NCBI GenBank assembly: GCA_916048095.2
Contig: OU696596.1
Span: 3,095,195 to 3,159,194, forward strand
DNA from: Sacculina carcini
Taxonomy: Eukaryota > Arthropoda > Thecostraca > Sacculinidae
Reading direction: 5' to 3'
DNA length: 64,000 bases
Made by a program: the position numbers and the translations under genes. This document shows positions 1-8,910 of the stretch, one piece after another; positions within the stretch are counted from its first letter, which is position 1; the number at the start of each line of letters is the position of its first letter. The notes under the pieces are model-generated. The model was not told the origin of the DNA, did not search any database, and worked only from the letters and a program-made list of their open reading frames with translations.

Positions 1-364
1 TTATATGCATTGAATGTTGTTGCTTCTGAATACTTCTCTCTGTCTTTGGGGCGTCACATAATCGTCAAATTGCAATCATAGTGAATCATGAAGTCTGCGC
101 TGCGCTCTTTTTCGAGTTGTGTTTCTTTCCTGCAAGGTGATGGCGCTTTTACAGCAGACTAACAATGCATGAACTCATCGGTTGCTGTTCGATTGCTATA
201 TTCATGTGTGTGTGTGTGTGTGTGTGTTTGGGTGTCATTTGGGGGGGGGGGGGGCGATGCTTGCTGCGGGTTGCCTCATTCAGTGCTCAATGTACGGTGG
301 CAGTATACACACACTCACACACATACACAATCGTGTGTGTGTGTTTGTTTGTGTGTGTGCACAG
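1..364 (+). other. Intron sequence with TG, poly-G and CA tracts
   Basis: No gene is visible here. The stretch has a TG run near 206-229, a G homopolymer near 240-254 and CA/TG runs near 305-360. It ends in GTGTGTGCACAG, which acts as the polypyrimidine-like tract and AG acceptor of the exon starting at 365. It is most likely intronic sequence of the SNAP-25-like gene whose upstream exons lie left of the window. Confidence 0.5.
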
Positions 365-433
365 GCCAATTCGAACGTTTCGCATGTGTCCGAAGCAGCC
401 AACCGGGCGGGCAAATTGCTCAAATCGGCTTAG
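365..433 (+). CDS. SNAP-25/23-like t-SNARE, terminal coding exon (copy I)
   Basis: An AG acceptor at 363-364 opens a phase-0 exon of 22 codons plus TAG. It begins ANSN and ends NRAGKLLKSA. SNAP-25 family proteins end with a 22-residue last exon of the pattern A-D-S-N...AN-x-R-A...; length, phase and the SN...AN.RA..L pattern all match. This is the C-terminal end of the second SNARE helix, which packs into the four-helix fusion complex at the plasma membrane. The rest of the gene lies outside the window to the left, so only the last exon can be judged. A second exon of the same length and pattern lies at 997-1065, suggesting alternative last exons or an exon duplication. It could belong to another coiled-coil protein; the match rests on 22 residues. 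Confidence 0.55.
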   Translation, partial: ANSNVSHVSEAANRAGKLLKSA

Positions 434-566
434 CATCTTGCTACTCACATGCTCTCACTCTCTCTGTCTGTCTGTCTGTCTGTCTGCGTGTACGACTCGG
501 CCGATGCTTGCTGGTGTGACATACACACATACATACATACACACGTGTAGACATTCAGAATATGTT

Positions 567-902
567 TCGGGACTTGTTGTAGTGGTAGCGCACCCGACTC
601 ACAAGCGGGTGGTCCGTGGTTCGAAACCCGGCGGAGGATAATTTATTTGGACGAATTCTACAATCCCACAGCCCCTGTCCACCCAGCAGAAAATGATACC
701 AGATATCAGTCATGAGTTGTGCCATGCATTCTGGGGAGGTGGCCCTCTCTAATACGTCCTACGTCCTTGTGGCGTCATAGCGTGGAGAGGGTCGGTTCTG
801 CGGTGGCAGCGAGCTGCACGGGGTACACCTGTGTGTGTGTGTTCATAAGCTTCGGCTGCTTCCCGTGTAGCAGCTGTCACTTGAGGCCTTTAACCTTGCG
901 TG
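567..902 (+). mobile_element. tRNA-Val-derived SINE, copy 1
   Basis: The head resembles a tRNA. It has a box-A-like TAGTGGTAGCGC, an anticodon loop CTCACAA (anticodon CAC, valine) flanked by a C/G stem, and a perfect Pol III box B, GGTTCGAAACC, at 618-628. A non-tRNA body follows (CCCCTGTCCACCCAGCAG, a GGGGAGGTGGCCCTCTC stretch and others). A second copy with the same head and body is at 13618-13950. This copy sits between the two SNARE terminal exons. The exact 3' end is uncertain. Confidence 0.8.
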
Positions 903-996
903 GTAATATTTCTAGTTGAACGTTAGGCAGACTTACATGCAGCATTGTATTCATGTGTCATGTAACAAGCGCGTGTGTGTGTGTGTGTGTTAACAG

Positions 997-1065
997 AGTC
1001 AATCGAACGAAACGCGTCTCAAATTGGCCAACGATCGGGCCCACACATTGCTGAAACATGCCTAG
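997..1065 (+). CDS. SNAP-25/23-like t-SNARE, second terminal exon (copy II)
   Basis: A TG-rich tract and AG acceptor at 995-996 open a phase-0 exon of 22 codons plus TAG, starting SQSN and ending NDRAHTLLKHA. It is the same length and phase as the exon at 365-433 and identical to it at 9 of 22 positions (S3, N4, A11, R14, A15, L18, L19, K20, A22). The AN-x-RA-x-x-L pattern again fits the end of the SNAP-25/23 second SNARE motif. The pair therefore looks like tandem alternative last exons of one gene, or the last exons of duplicated genes. Transcript evidence is not available from the sequence. Confidence 0.5.
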   Translation, partial: SQSNETRLKLANDRAHTLLKHA

Positions 1066-1865
1066 CCTTTGCTGTATATATACGTCCACTTTTTCGCCGA
1101 TTATTTGCACTCTCCCATATATGCACCGTAAAATATGACGTATGTATGTGTGTGTGTGTGTGTTTGGAGTTTGTTATTTGTGGTGTTTTGGCTATCCGGC
1201 GTTTGGTTTGTCTTAGTTCTTTCCGGCTATTATAAACGACGGATTAACACACACACACACACACACACACACACGCCGAACTGCTGCTAGAATATTCATT
1301 GTTATCACAGTATGTTCTGATTTCGGTATTGTATAAACGCCTCTTTAAGAATCAAATAATTCATGCTCACATAATGATGTCTTGTGGTCTGTCTGTCTGT
1401 CCATGTGTATGTGTTTGTGTGAATTACACACTAAGTCTTTGCTTTATCAATCATTCATTGTGAATAGTCGCTTAATACATTCGCATTATGCTATCATCGC
1501 TATATATCTACGTACATATGCGTTTGTGTGTGTATATATCGTTCTGCATATTTGTTTGTTTTCAATTGATTATCAGTATGTGAAAACACGCGCCCATCTT
1601 GGTGTGACGCAATCGAGTTTGCTATATGTAGTGAACTTGTGATTTTCCTTGTCTTCGTGGTGTTTTGTCAGTGAGTGAGTGAGTTATTATGGGATAGCTG
1701 TTTTGCGCTCTCTCTCTTTCTGTGTAGAGGGATTTGCAGGTGGCTGCTCAGATAATACACTTGTACTATTCAGCTTGTTCTATGCCAGCCACTAACCTGA
1801 CATAACCTTGTTCAGGTATCATTTTCAAATCGGCAGTCAGTTCCTGTAAGATAAATGTTTTTCAG
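1066..1865 (+). other. Possible 3' UTR and intergenic sequence with TG/CA tracts
   Basis: There are TG runs near 1140-1165 and a CA run near 1246-1274. The remainder is AT-rich unique-looking sequence. I see no convincing exon, RNA gene or transposon. Confidence 0.4.
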
Positions 1866-1951
1866 CGAAAATGAATAACATGGAACCGGTTAAGAAGCCC
1901 TGTTCTGGACAGAGCTCCTCCGCCCGCGTCGTGTTTTTCCTCGACGAATAA
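1866..1951 (+). CDS. Candidate small exon, unidentified
   Basis: A good acceptor (TTTTTCAG, 1858-1865) is followed by an open stretch with ATG at 1871 and TAA at 1949-1951. It reads MNNMEPVKKP... and ends VVFFLDE. I do not recognise the product. It could be a terminal exon, a first coding exon or chance. Evidence is limited to the splice acceptor and the moderately GC-rich composition. Confidence 0.2.
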
Positions 1952-2127
1952 GAGAACATTCAACAATACAAATTCCAACGTCAAAAAAGCAAGACACGAA
2001 CAGATTCAATAAATATATTCACCAACCCACGTACGTGCACTTGTAATTTATTATTGCCTTTTATTGCATCGTAAATGTTGCATTGACTAGAATTCATACA
2101 CGTGTACGCACAGATACGCCCAACAAC

Positions 2128-2142
2128 TGAACACACACACAT

Positions 2143-2216
<74 letters not shown>

Positions 2217-2224
2217 TCACACAC
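2128..2224. repeat. CA and TA microsatellites
   Basis: A CA tract, then two TA tracts separated by a GTGTG core, then CACAC. This is simple sequence with near-palindromic TA character. Confidence 0.9.
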
Positions 2225-2456
2225 GCGGGTACAAACAAGATAAATCAATTTAGCCGCATGGACAAGGAATGCTCAATTCCGGCGATTCGACTATTCCAAT
2301 TTTCACAGCGAGTTAAGGGCGATTGACGACCTGAAGTAGAATATGTGAGTAATAGTTTTTGATATTGATTGGCGAAAAACGCAATGATCGTTGGACTGTG
2401 GAGCGCGCGTTGGATCGTCTCAGGAGTGAAGCACATTTAGCTGGGTAATTGTGCAG

Positions 2457-2621
2457 TTTGCGTGTGTGACGAGCAGTGTCGACACACAGACGATGCGTTA
2501 GTATTGACTGAGTGGGTGTTCGATGCACTGAAGGCCTGGCGGATTGCCGTGGACGGTCGAGCCTGCTGGATATTATTGAACAACATCTGGATAAGCATAT
2601 TGAGTAGAACAATTAAATCAA
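2457..2621 (+). CDS. Candidate exon, unidentified protein
   Basis: The acceptor TTGTGCAG ends at 2456. The open frame reads CVCDEQCRHTDDALVLTEW... through a tryptophan-rich stretch to a weak donor (CAA|GTGGAA) at 2622. The exit phase (1) matches the entry phase of the next candidate exon at 2685, giving one joint frame across a 63-bp intron. The product is not recognised. Opposite-strand and other-frame readings also exist, so this is tentative. Confidence 0.2.
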
Positions 2622-2684
2622 GTGGAATACACCTTTTGAATCACATTGGACGTAGAATGAAGTATGGATAACTAACTTTTCCAG

Positions 2685-2936
2685 GCAACTCTTCACTTCA
2701 TACACGAATTTCTTCAAATCGTCTCCAAAAAACATCTAATAATCTTTTATTCCGGCAAGAAGTCGATGCCGAAACGATAAACGAATTGAAGACGCAATAA
2801 TTCACTATTGCGTCAAGTAGAATACTTGAGCGAGACGAAGATCAACGCCCTACAAGACAAACTTCTGGAGATTGGAAACCGATTTCAAACCAGATTTGAA
2901 ATGAGCAAGCCCTGGTATAGAACGGAATCTTGTTAG
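2685..2936 (+). pseudogene. Coiled-coil-like coding segment with a +1 frame break, unidentified
   Basis: After an acceptor (TTTTCCAG, ends 2684) one frame stays open to TAA at 2798-2800 and ends ...EVDAETINELKTQ. From 2790 the next frame is open to TAG at 2934-2936 and reads NNSLLRQVEYLSETKINALQ..., ending KPWYRTESC. The two frames abut and share the same charged, leucine-rich helical character, as if one coiled-coil protein were split by a one-base shift near 2788. It may be a pseudogene, a sequence error or two alternative exons. I do not recognise the family. Confidence 0.3.
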
Positions 2937-2937
2937 A

Positions 2938-3045
2938 ATTATTATTATTATTAATTATAGACAAATCCAGTAGAAAAGAGTGCAAGCACTATTACCACCC
3001 TGCGGTGGCCCCACGTATCGGCAGTGCGTCAGAAGATGCATAGTG
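2938..3045 (-). repeat. Short dispersed repeat family R, copy 1
   Basis: An ATT-repeat edge is followed by a conserved core (AAATCCAGTAG, GTGCAAGCACTATTACCAC, GCGGTGGCCCC). On the minus strand the core precedes an (AAT)n tail, the layout of a retroposon 3' end. Further copies are near 3925, 25530, 29355, 37490, 46905 and 57390. Confidence 0.7.
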
Positions 3046-3338
3046 AGAAAAAGAGTAGTAAAAGTAAATATTTTAGTCAGCAAGATGAAAGCAAATGAAG
3101 AAACAAGCAAAATAAATAACCGATTAATCCAACGAAAGTATCAAATCAAAAAGTTAAATAAAAGTATATACACACAATCGTGATAGTCAAAACAGACTGA
3201 TTAATAGAATATAGTAACACAAAAATCAACTAGAAACTTATGATAATACGCAAAATATAAAAAAGAATACATAAATAAAACTTGATTGGAACAGCTGCCA
3301 ATCACCTGGTTGCTGTTGTACAGGTGAGTGATGCTCAC

Positions 3339-3688
3339 GCCTGTTGGGCAGCAGCAGCACGAGGACCACGATCTGGCACCGCCGACGCGTCCGACTACAA
3401 CATTGCTGACTGGCGGCCGCCTGGCCAACTGCCGCGGCTTTCGTTCGTATTGCGCCAGCAATTTGCCGAGGAGAATGCGGTTCTCGCGATCGATACACCG
3501 GCGCTGCTCGCCGCTGAATGACAGCGCCACACCGTCGTAGCTGCTGTGCGAGTCACGCCGTCGCCGGTGTTGGCTGTGAGTGTAGCGATGGCCGACACGA
3601 CGCCGCTCCTCGACGCTCAGCTGACGCACGCCGCGAGATAACACGGCCATTTGGTCCTCAACAACCGCCGCCACCGACACAGGCTGCG
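3339..3688 (-). CDS. CFAP97/Hemingway-domain protein, exon 2
   Basis: On the minus strand a strong acceptor (TTTTCTAG) opens this GC-rich exon at 3688. Its frame continues exon 1 (4386-4215) in phase 1. The diagnostic segment is SFSGEQRRCIDRENRILLGK at about 3448-3507. This is the IDREN-x-x-LL core of the CFAP97/KIAA1430/Hemingway family, which functions in cilia and sperm flagella. An arginine-rich stretch precedes it. The 3' limit is uncertain: a GTGAGC donor would end the exon at 3339, and alternatives lie nearby. No second IDREN-type repeat or later exon is visible in the window, so the gene is incomplete here or its later exons are not recognised. Confidence 0.6.
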
Positions 3689-3766
3689 CTAGAAAACGAC
3701 CAATGACGATATTATCATAGTATCTTTCTAACGTAGTTGGTTGAAATAGTTGTCCGCATGTTCTTT

Positions 3767-3767
<1 letters not shown>

Positions 3768-3804
<37 letters not shown>

Positions 3805-4062
3805 GTGCTTCATGTTTAATCTTGTTATTTCCCAAGTTCGTTGTAGTTTGTCGCGCTTGTGTTCCTCGATGGCGCTATACAAATAATCGATTGATTGATT
3901 GATATTATAATTATAATAATAATAATTATTATTATTAATTACAGGCGAATCCAGTAGCATGGGGGAAGAGTGCAAGAGTACTATTACCACCCTGCGGTGG
4001 CCCCATGTACTGGAAGCGCCCAAAATATTCAGAGAGAAAGAGAGTTCACAAACAAAATAATA
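3768..4062. repeat. Intronic TG tract, TA/AAT-rich tract and family R copy 2
   Basis: The intron between the two CFAP97-like exons (3689-4214) carries a TG run at about 3771-3801. It also has an ATT/AAT-rich patch near 3900-3945 and a family R copy at about 3940-4060 with the GCGGTGGCCCCATGTAC core. Confidence 0.75.
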
Positions 4063-4214
4063 AATAAATAACAGCATGCTAATAAGCCAATAAAATTACA
4101 ACAATTTCCCGTGTGTAACAGACCCATTCAATTTTCAGGTAAAAATGCTGGAAAGGTTTGTTTATGTGATGAATATGTTTATTAATCATAAAAACAATTA
4201 TATTCCTCACTCAC

Positions 4215-4386
4215 TGTCTTCGCGCTGCTTGACTTCGACATCACCGTGATCTCTGTCATTGGGATCGCGTTGATCAGCGCGATCGTTTCCACCAGCCGAC
4301 TGATGGCCCGCACACACGTGACGTTCAAAAATACCGGCGCAAGACTGTGCTGCAGCGCCGTGTGACGCCTTTCGTGAATGACTCAT
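4215..4386 (-). CDS. CFAP97/Hemingway-domain protein, first coding exon
   Basis: ATG at 4386 begins MSHSRKASHG and runs 57 codons plus one base to a near-consensus donor, ACA|GTGAGT (GT at 4214-4213). Exit phase 1 matches the CTAG|CG acceptor at 3688, so the two exons join in one frame. The region is GC-rich against AT-rich surroundings, as expected of an exon. The encoded segment is hydrophilic and rich in D, R, H and G (disordered). Without exon 2 it would be unrecognisable; assignment follows from the splice-phase match. Confidence 0.5.
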
Positions 4387-4725
4387 GCTTATTAACTGCG
4401 GCTCTGCGCAATATAGCAGAAAGTTGGTTAAGTCAATATTCGGGGAACAGGCGAGATACCAGATACAAGCTACACTATACTATCACTGATCAAAAAACGT
4501 CTATTTTCTAAACAGAGGCATTTTTTTAGTTCGGGGGAGAAGGATAGGACAGAAGACAGCTGCCGTTACAAGGGGGGGGGGCACCAACTCTGCTGAATTA
4601 TCGCGCCCCCTCAGTCCTGAGAGTAGTTGCTCGAAGGGAAGAAGCAGAGGGTCCGCTTTTAGTCGCCTCTTACACGACACGCTGCGGGTACCTTACGTAA
4701 CCTTACGGCGTTACTGGACGCAGGC
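4387..4725 (-). other. LINE B 3' UTR (probable) and unassigned sequence
   Basis: Immediately downstream (minus strand) of the LINE B stop codon lies a GC-rich stretch (CCTGCGTCCAGTAACGCC, then a poly-C run at about 4570-4580). It looks like the 3' UTR of that element. No poly-A or short tandem tail is clear, so the 3' end of the LINE is not fixed. The part nearest 4387-4440 may be 5' flank of the CFAP97-like gene. Confidence 0.4.
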
Positions 4726-7420
4726 CTAGTCGGCCTCAATGTCCAGATCTTCATCACAATACAAATCATGTTGGCGAGTGGCGGCAATAAATTTCCCCAG
4801 GGGATCCTGTCTAATTTCTTGTTTGCTCCACCACTTATCTAGTCGCCTTTCAAATGATGCAATATTTGGAGCCTCTACAATAATATTCGGCAAACTATTC
4901 CATACATCCACTACCCTCATAGGAAAAAGACTTTTGCCGCCTTCTAGTTCGACATCTAGGCATAATTACCTTCATACAATTTCCTCGAGTCACTCCTTCG
5001 TTTTTTTCAAATCTCATATTCACGTCCTTGTCATATTTGCTATTCATGATTATATACATCTCGATCATGTCTCCTCTCATTCTCCTATACAACATGGTAG
5101 GCAGCTGCAACAATCGTAATCTTTCTTGGTATGTCATATCATGTAAACCAGGAATATTCTTGGATGCTCTCCTGAAGACATTTTCTATGGTAGTTACATC
5201 CTTTTTCAGGTACGGAGACCAAACTGTCTGACCGTATTCCAGATGAGGCCTCACTACAGCTTTGAATAGTCGACGAAACGTTGGAATGTCCAGATGTTTG
5301 AACGTTCGTCGTATCAGACCCATTATCTGGTTCGCTTTAGTGACTTTACTCTGGATATGGGCTGAGAAAGAAAGGTGCTCATCAGTCACGATTCCCAGGT
5401 CCTTTTCAACTTTGACTTGCTGTATGTCAGTTTGTTCCTCATTATTTCCGAGCTGATATATTGTCAATAAATGTGAACGATACTTGCTGTGGATTTTCAA
5501 ATGTTTACATTTGTCAGGGTGAAAAGGAAGTTGATTTTCTACTGACCATTTTTGAAGTTGATTCAAATCTTCCTGGAGCATCGTGCTGTGAATCCATCCG
5601 CCTAAATATCTTTGTATCGTCCGCAAACATATATATCCGCGACTGAATATTACAAGGTAAATCGTTGATGAATAAGATGAAGAGAATTGGCCCCAATACG
5701 CTGCCTTGTGGCACACCACTCTGCACATGATCCCATCCTGAATTTTCCCCTTTTATGTGCACTCTTTGTTTTCTTCCCACCAAGAACGATGATATCCATT
5801 TACTGATACTCTAGAATATGAGTACGGATTATCTTCTCAATGATCTTGCAAACAACACTGGTTAAACTCACCGGTCGATACTACTCGGGTCAGATTTATT
5901 GACTCTTTTGAAAATTGCGCTGATGTTTGCCAACTTCCAGCCAGTTGGTATTTCACCTGTTACAAGAGTCGTGTTGAAAATATCAGAAATGACTTCGCAT
6001 ATTTCCTCTCTAAGTTCCTTCAACACTCTGGGATGAAGTCCATCAGGACCCTGAGATTTGTCAGTTTTCAATCCATTCAGTTGTTCCATCACCTGCTGTT
6101 GAGTGATCACCAAATCACTAATAACATCTGTCTTTCCGAGAAATTTTCGTAAGTTTTGTCCCCCTTCGTGAAGACTTGAACAAAATGTTCCGACAATACT
6201 TCAGCCTTTTCAATATTTCCTGTAACGACTTCTGTCCTTCCATTTTTTTCAACTTTCAAATCCGCAATAACAGCAGATGTTTTCAACTTCCGCTTCATAT
6301 GCGACCAAAATTGTTTCGGGTAAGATTTGGCCAGTCTGGCTACCTCACGTTCTTCAAACCTATATATTTCTCGAGTCATCTTCCTCACCCTGTTGCTCTG
6401 CCTACAGTATAGTTTATGCTTATCAGGATCCTTCGTCTCAATATATCGTTGCCAGCACCTGTGTTTCTTGTTGATTTCAGCTCGTATCTTGGGACCCAGA
6501 GCCACTCGATCATTATACTCAATGTGAAGCCCTTTACTGTTCTTCTCTGGAATATGTGCCCGTTCTAATTGTAAGATTTTTCCTTTAAAACATTCACATT
6601 TGTCCCCAATATTCTTACAATTTTTTATTTCTTCACGCCAACAACTTGTCAGATTGGATTTCATGCTATTGTAATCCCCCCTATTATATAATCTAATTTT
6701 CTGTTTCGTATGTTCTCGTCTTGTATAGGCTTTATAGGTGACTTCTATGACTCCGTGATCGCTCTTGCCAAGAGGAGAACAATATTCCATATTTTCAACC
6801 ATGTCTTCCTCATTCGTTAGAATTAGATCAAGCAATGTGGGATGATCCGTTCCTCTAGCCCTAGTCGGAAATGTTACTTTCTGATACCAGTAGTTTTCTC
6901 TCAGTGTTTCAAGAAATATACACTCCTCGCTAGTTTCATCGCCATCTGTGTGCCCATCTTTCCAGTCTATCTTCGGGAAGTTGAAATCTCCTGCCACCGA
7001 AAAATGTGATGCCCTGTGTTTATCCACCTCCTGCAGCAATTTGTTCAACCTGCTAGTATTCTCCGCTTCACTGTTAACACTTCGGTAGATGCATCCAGCT
7101 AGCAGCAGATCGCTTCCCATTAGACTAATCTCAATCCAGACAGATTCGCAATAGTCACTATTGAAAAAAACCTCTCCTGCTTGAAGATGGTTTTTAGCAT
7201 AAATCACAATTACCCGGCCGCCTTTATTCAGATAAGAAAACATACTGAATCCAATTAGTTTCAGTTCCGATTCCATTGGCATGTATATTGGAGTCTTAGG
7301 TTTAACTTCATTGATCATTATGATATCTGGAGAAATATCAGCATTCGAGATTCTTGTTCTCAACTCAACCATTTTGTTCGTTAACACATCCGCGTTACAG
7401 TACCAACAGTTAAACAACAT
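4726..7420 (-). pseudogene. CR1-like LINE B ORF2 (endonuclease-RT), frameshifted and internally deleted
   Basis: This is the second ORF of a CR1-group non-LTR retrotransposon, encoding APE-type endonuclease and reverse transcriptase that copy the element at a chromosomal nick. The endonuclease (7420 to about 6750) keeps its landmarks: INEVKPK, CIYRS, AGDFNFPKIDW, TRARGTDHPTLLDLILTN and KSDHG. The RT starts with KSQGPDG and WKLANISAIF (about 6050-5930). A frame shift near 6110 follows, and the block carrying motif A is missing between about 5860 and 5790. RT resumes at GVPQGSVLGP and FADD (motif C, about 5630). The C-terminal region is split over two frames (5728-4895 and 4920-4726) and ends in VWNSLPNIIVEAPNIASF. 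Loss of the motif A region makes the RT inactive. Confidence 0.9.
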
Positions 7421-7497
7421 AGAATACTTTGATTGATCCCGTAAATTATGAAACTTTACTTTTCTACCTTCATCTATACTTTTTGTGGTCTTTGAGT

Positions 7498-8395
7498 CTA
7501 GTGATGTCTCCTGATTTTCCTTATGGACATTTTGCCAGGTGGACCTCTGATTCTGAAGATACAGTCCCCCGATGACTCGTTCTCCAGTTCTTTTCGCTCT
7601 AACTCAAGCTTCTCCAAGTTTTCCCTCTGTTGCTTGGTCAGATCATGCTGTAGTACAATGTTCTTGTATTTTTCCTTTCCTTTGAGATTTCTTGCATGCG
7701 ACAGAACCTCCATCTTCACTGTTGATGACTCCAATTCAATCAAAACTGGTCTTGGCCGCACACTTGCTTCATCCAGTTTACCTATCATGGATATTTTCAT
7801 GGATTCATTCTGTTTTCATGTCAAATTCCAGTCCCTCTCTCAAAAACTGGCTCATAAAAGCGTCATCATCTTTCTTCCGTTTGACACCTTCTTTCTCCTT
7901 ACTTTCCTGCATTCCGAATATGATAATATTGTTCATCCTTGCATCTTCATCCCATAATTCTCTAATTCTAGCTTCTTGGCTTTCCTTGAGTTGTACCTCT
8001 TGAATCGCCTGCCTCTTCCGAAGCTGCTCCATTTTATCCTTTATACTATTCTGCAATACTGGAACAGCTGCCTCCTTTACAGTGTCGGCATAGCTCTTAT
8101 CACAGTCAGTGCGTTGACACGACTTGCTGTCAATATCTTGGATATGTTTTTTATACTATTCATCTCATTGGCAAGATCTTTTAGTTTGTTTTTAGCTTCT
8201 GAAAGACCAGACACCTCCTTCAGTTCAGCTTTCAAATCTGATGCCAAATTGGACATTTCTTCTCTTACTTTTTGCCACTGTTCCTTGGAGGCCATTTCCA
8301 TAACATCCATGCGTTTTTCAATACTATCCTGTCTTTTTGACACGGCTGCAATTTGCTTTACAGCTTTGCCAAACACTTTCCCTCTGTTGTGGTAA
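7498..8395 (-). pseudogene. LINE B ORF1 fragment (coiled-coil, nucleic-acid-binding type), 5' truncated
   Basis: Three consecutive pieces in different frames (8395-8077, 8056-7805 and 7800-7498) together look like the C-terminal two thirds of a CR1-type ORF1 protein. A long charged coiled coil comes first (KRQDSIEKRMDVMEM...), then RMNNIIIFGMQES, then ARNLKGKEKYKNIVLQHDL. The last two motifs match the RENNMVLYGV and IRNLKGKDMYRSV motifs of LINE A ORF1 at 8911-10131, so the elements are relatives. The N-terminal zinc finger is absent because the copy begins at the junction with LINE A near 8390. Frame breaks show it is dead. Confidence 0.8.
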
Positions 8396-8879
8396 CTGTA
8401 TCCCAATTTATGAGTGGAAGATTAAAGTCACCAATAACCACTTTATAATCAAACCCTGTTTCACTAATTTTTTGTAGAAGTTGAAGTAGTCTTTCATTGT
8501 TGTTGCTATTGCTGTTCGGACTCCTGTATATTGATGCAATAATGACACTAACTCCACTGTTGTTTTCAACTACTACACTAGAATACTCACAGTATTCTGT
8601 GCCAAATTCTGCAGTCTTGCACTTCATACCCTCCCTTGCATACAGTATCAAACCTCTGCCCTCTTTGGCTTCAACATTGCACTCAACAATATCATATCTG
8701 TCCAAATTGAATTCCGCTATAGATTTTTCGTATCTGCAGTGCTTGGGTTTTACTTCATGTAAGGCAATTATATGAGGGGCTTGCGTCATCAGATTCAGTC
8801 TTGCCTCTAATTCTATGTGCTTGTCTTTGCTAAATGTATCTACATTACTAAAGAGTATAACTAATCCATCCTTCTCCAC
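8385..8879 (-). pseudogene. CR1-like LINE A ORF2, N-terminal endonuclease only
   Basis: It starts 31 bases after the ORF1 stop. It encodes the first about 165 residues of an APE endonuclease: NVDTFSKDKHIELEARL, ALHEVKPKHCRY, IIASIYRSPNS and VIGDFNLPLINW. Just after INWDT the sequence switches to the ORF1 fragment of LINE B (junction about 8375-8398). The remaining endonuclease and all of the RT are absent from the window. The visible part has no stop codon, so truncation rather than decay disables it. Confidence 0.85.
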
Positions 8880-8910
8880 AACATTGACATCACTATGTAC
8901 ATGACTGGTA

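Noticed and set aside
575..640. Functional tRNA-Val gene
   Set aside because: The head is tRNA-like but the acceptor and anticodon stems are imperfect. The same head continues into a shared non-tRNA body in a second copy, so it is a SINE.
165..641. Long open frames rich in C, V, H and T over the left TG/CA tracts
   Set aside because: They are translations of microsatellites. The only support for coding here is the small spliced exon at 365-433.
2359..2440. Open stretch reading RNDRWTVERALDRLRSEAH (+)
   Set aside because: Looks coding-like, but no splice combination with neighbouring segments kept the frame and the upstream acceptor is poor. Left unannotated.
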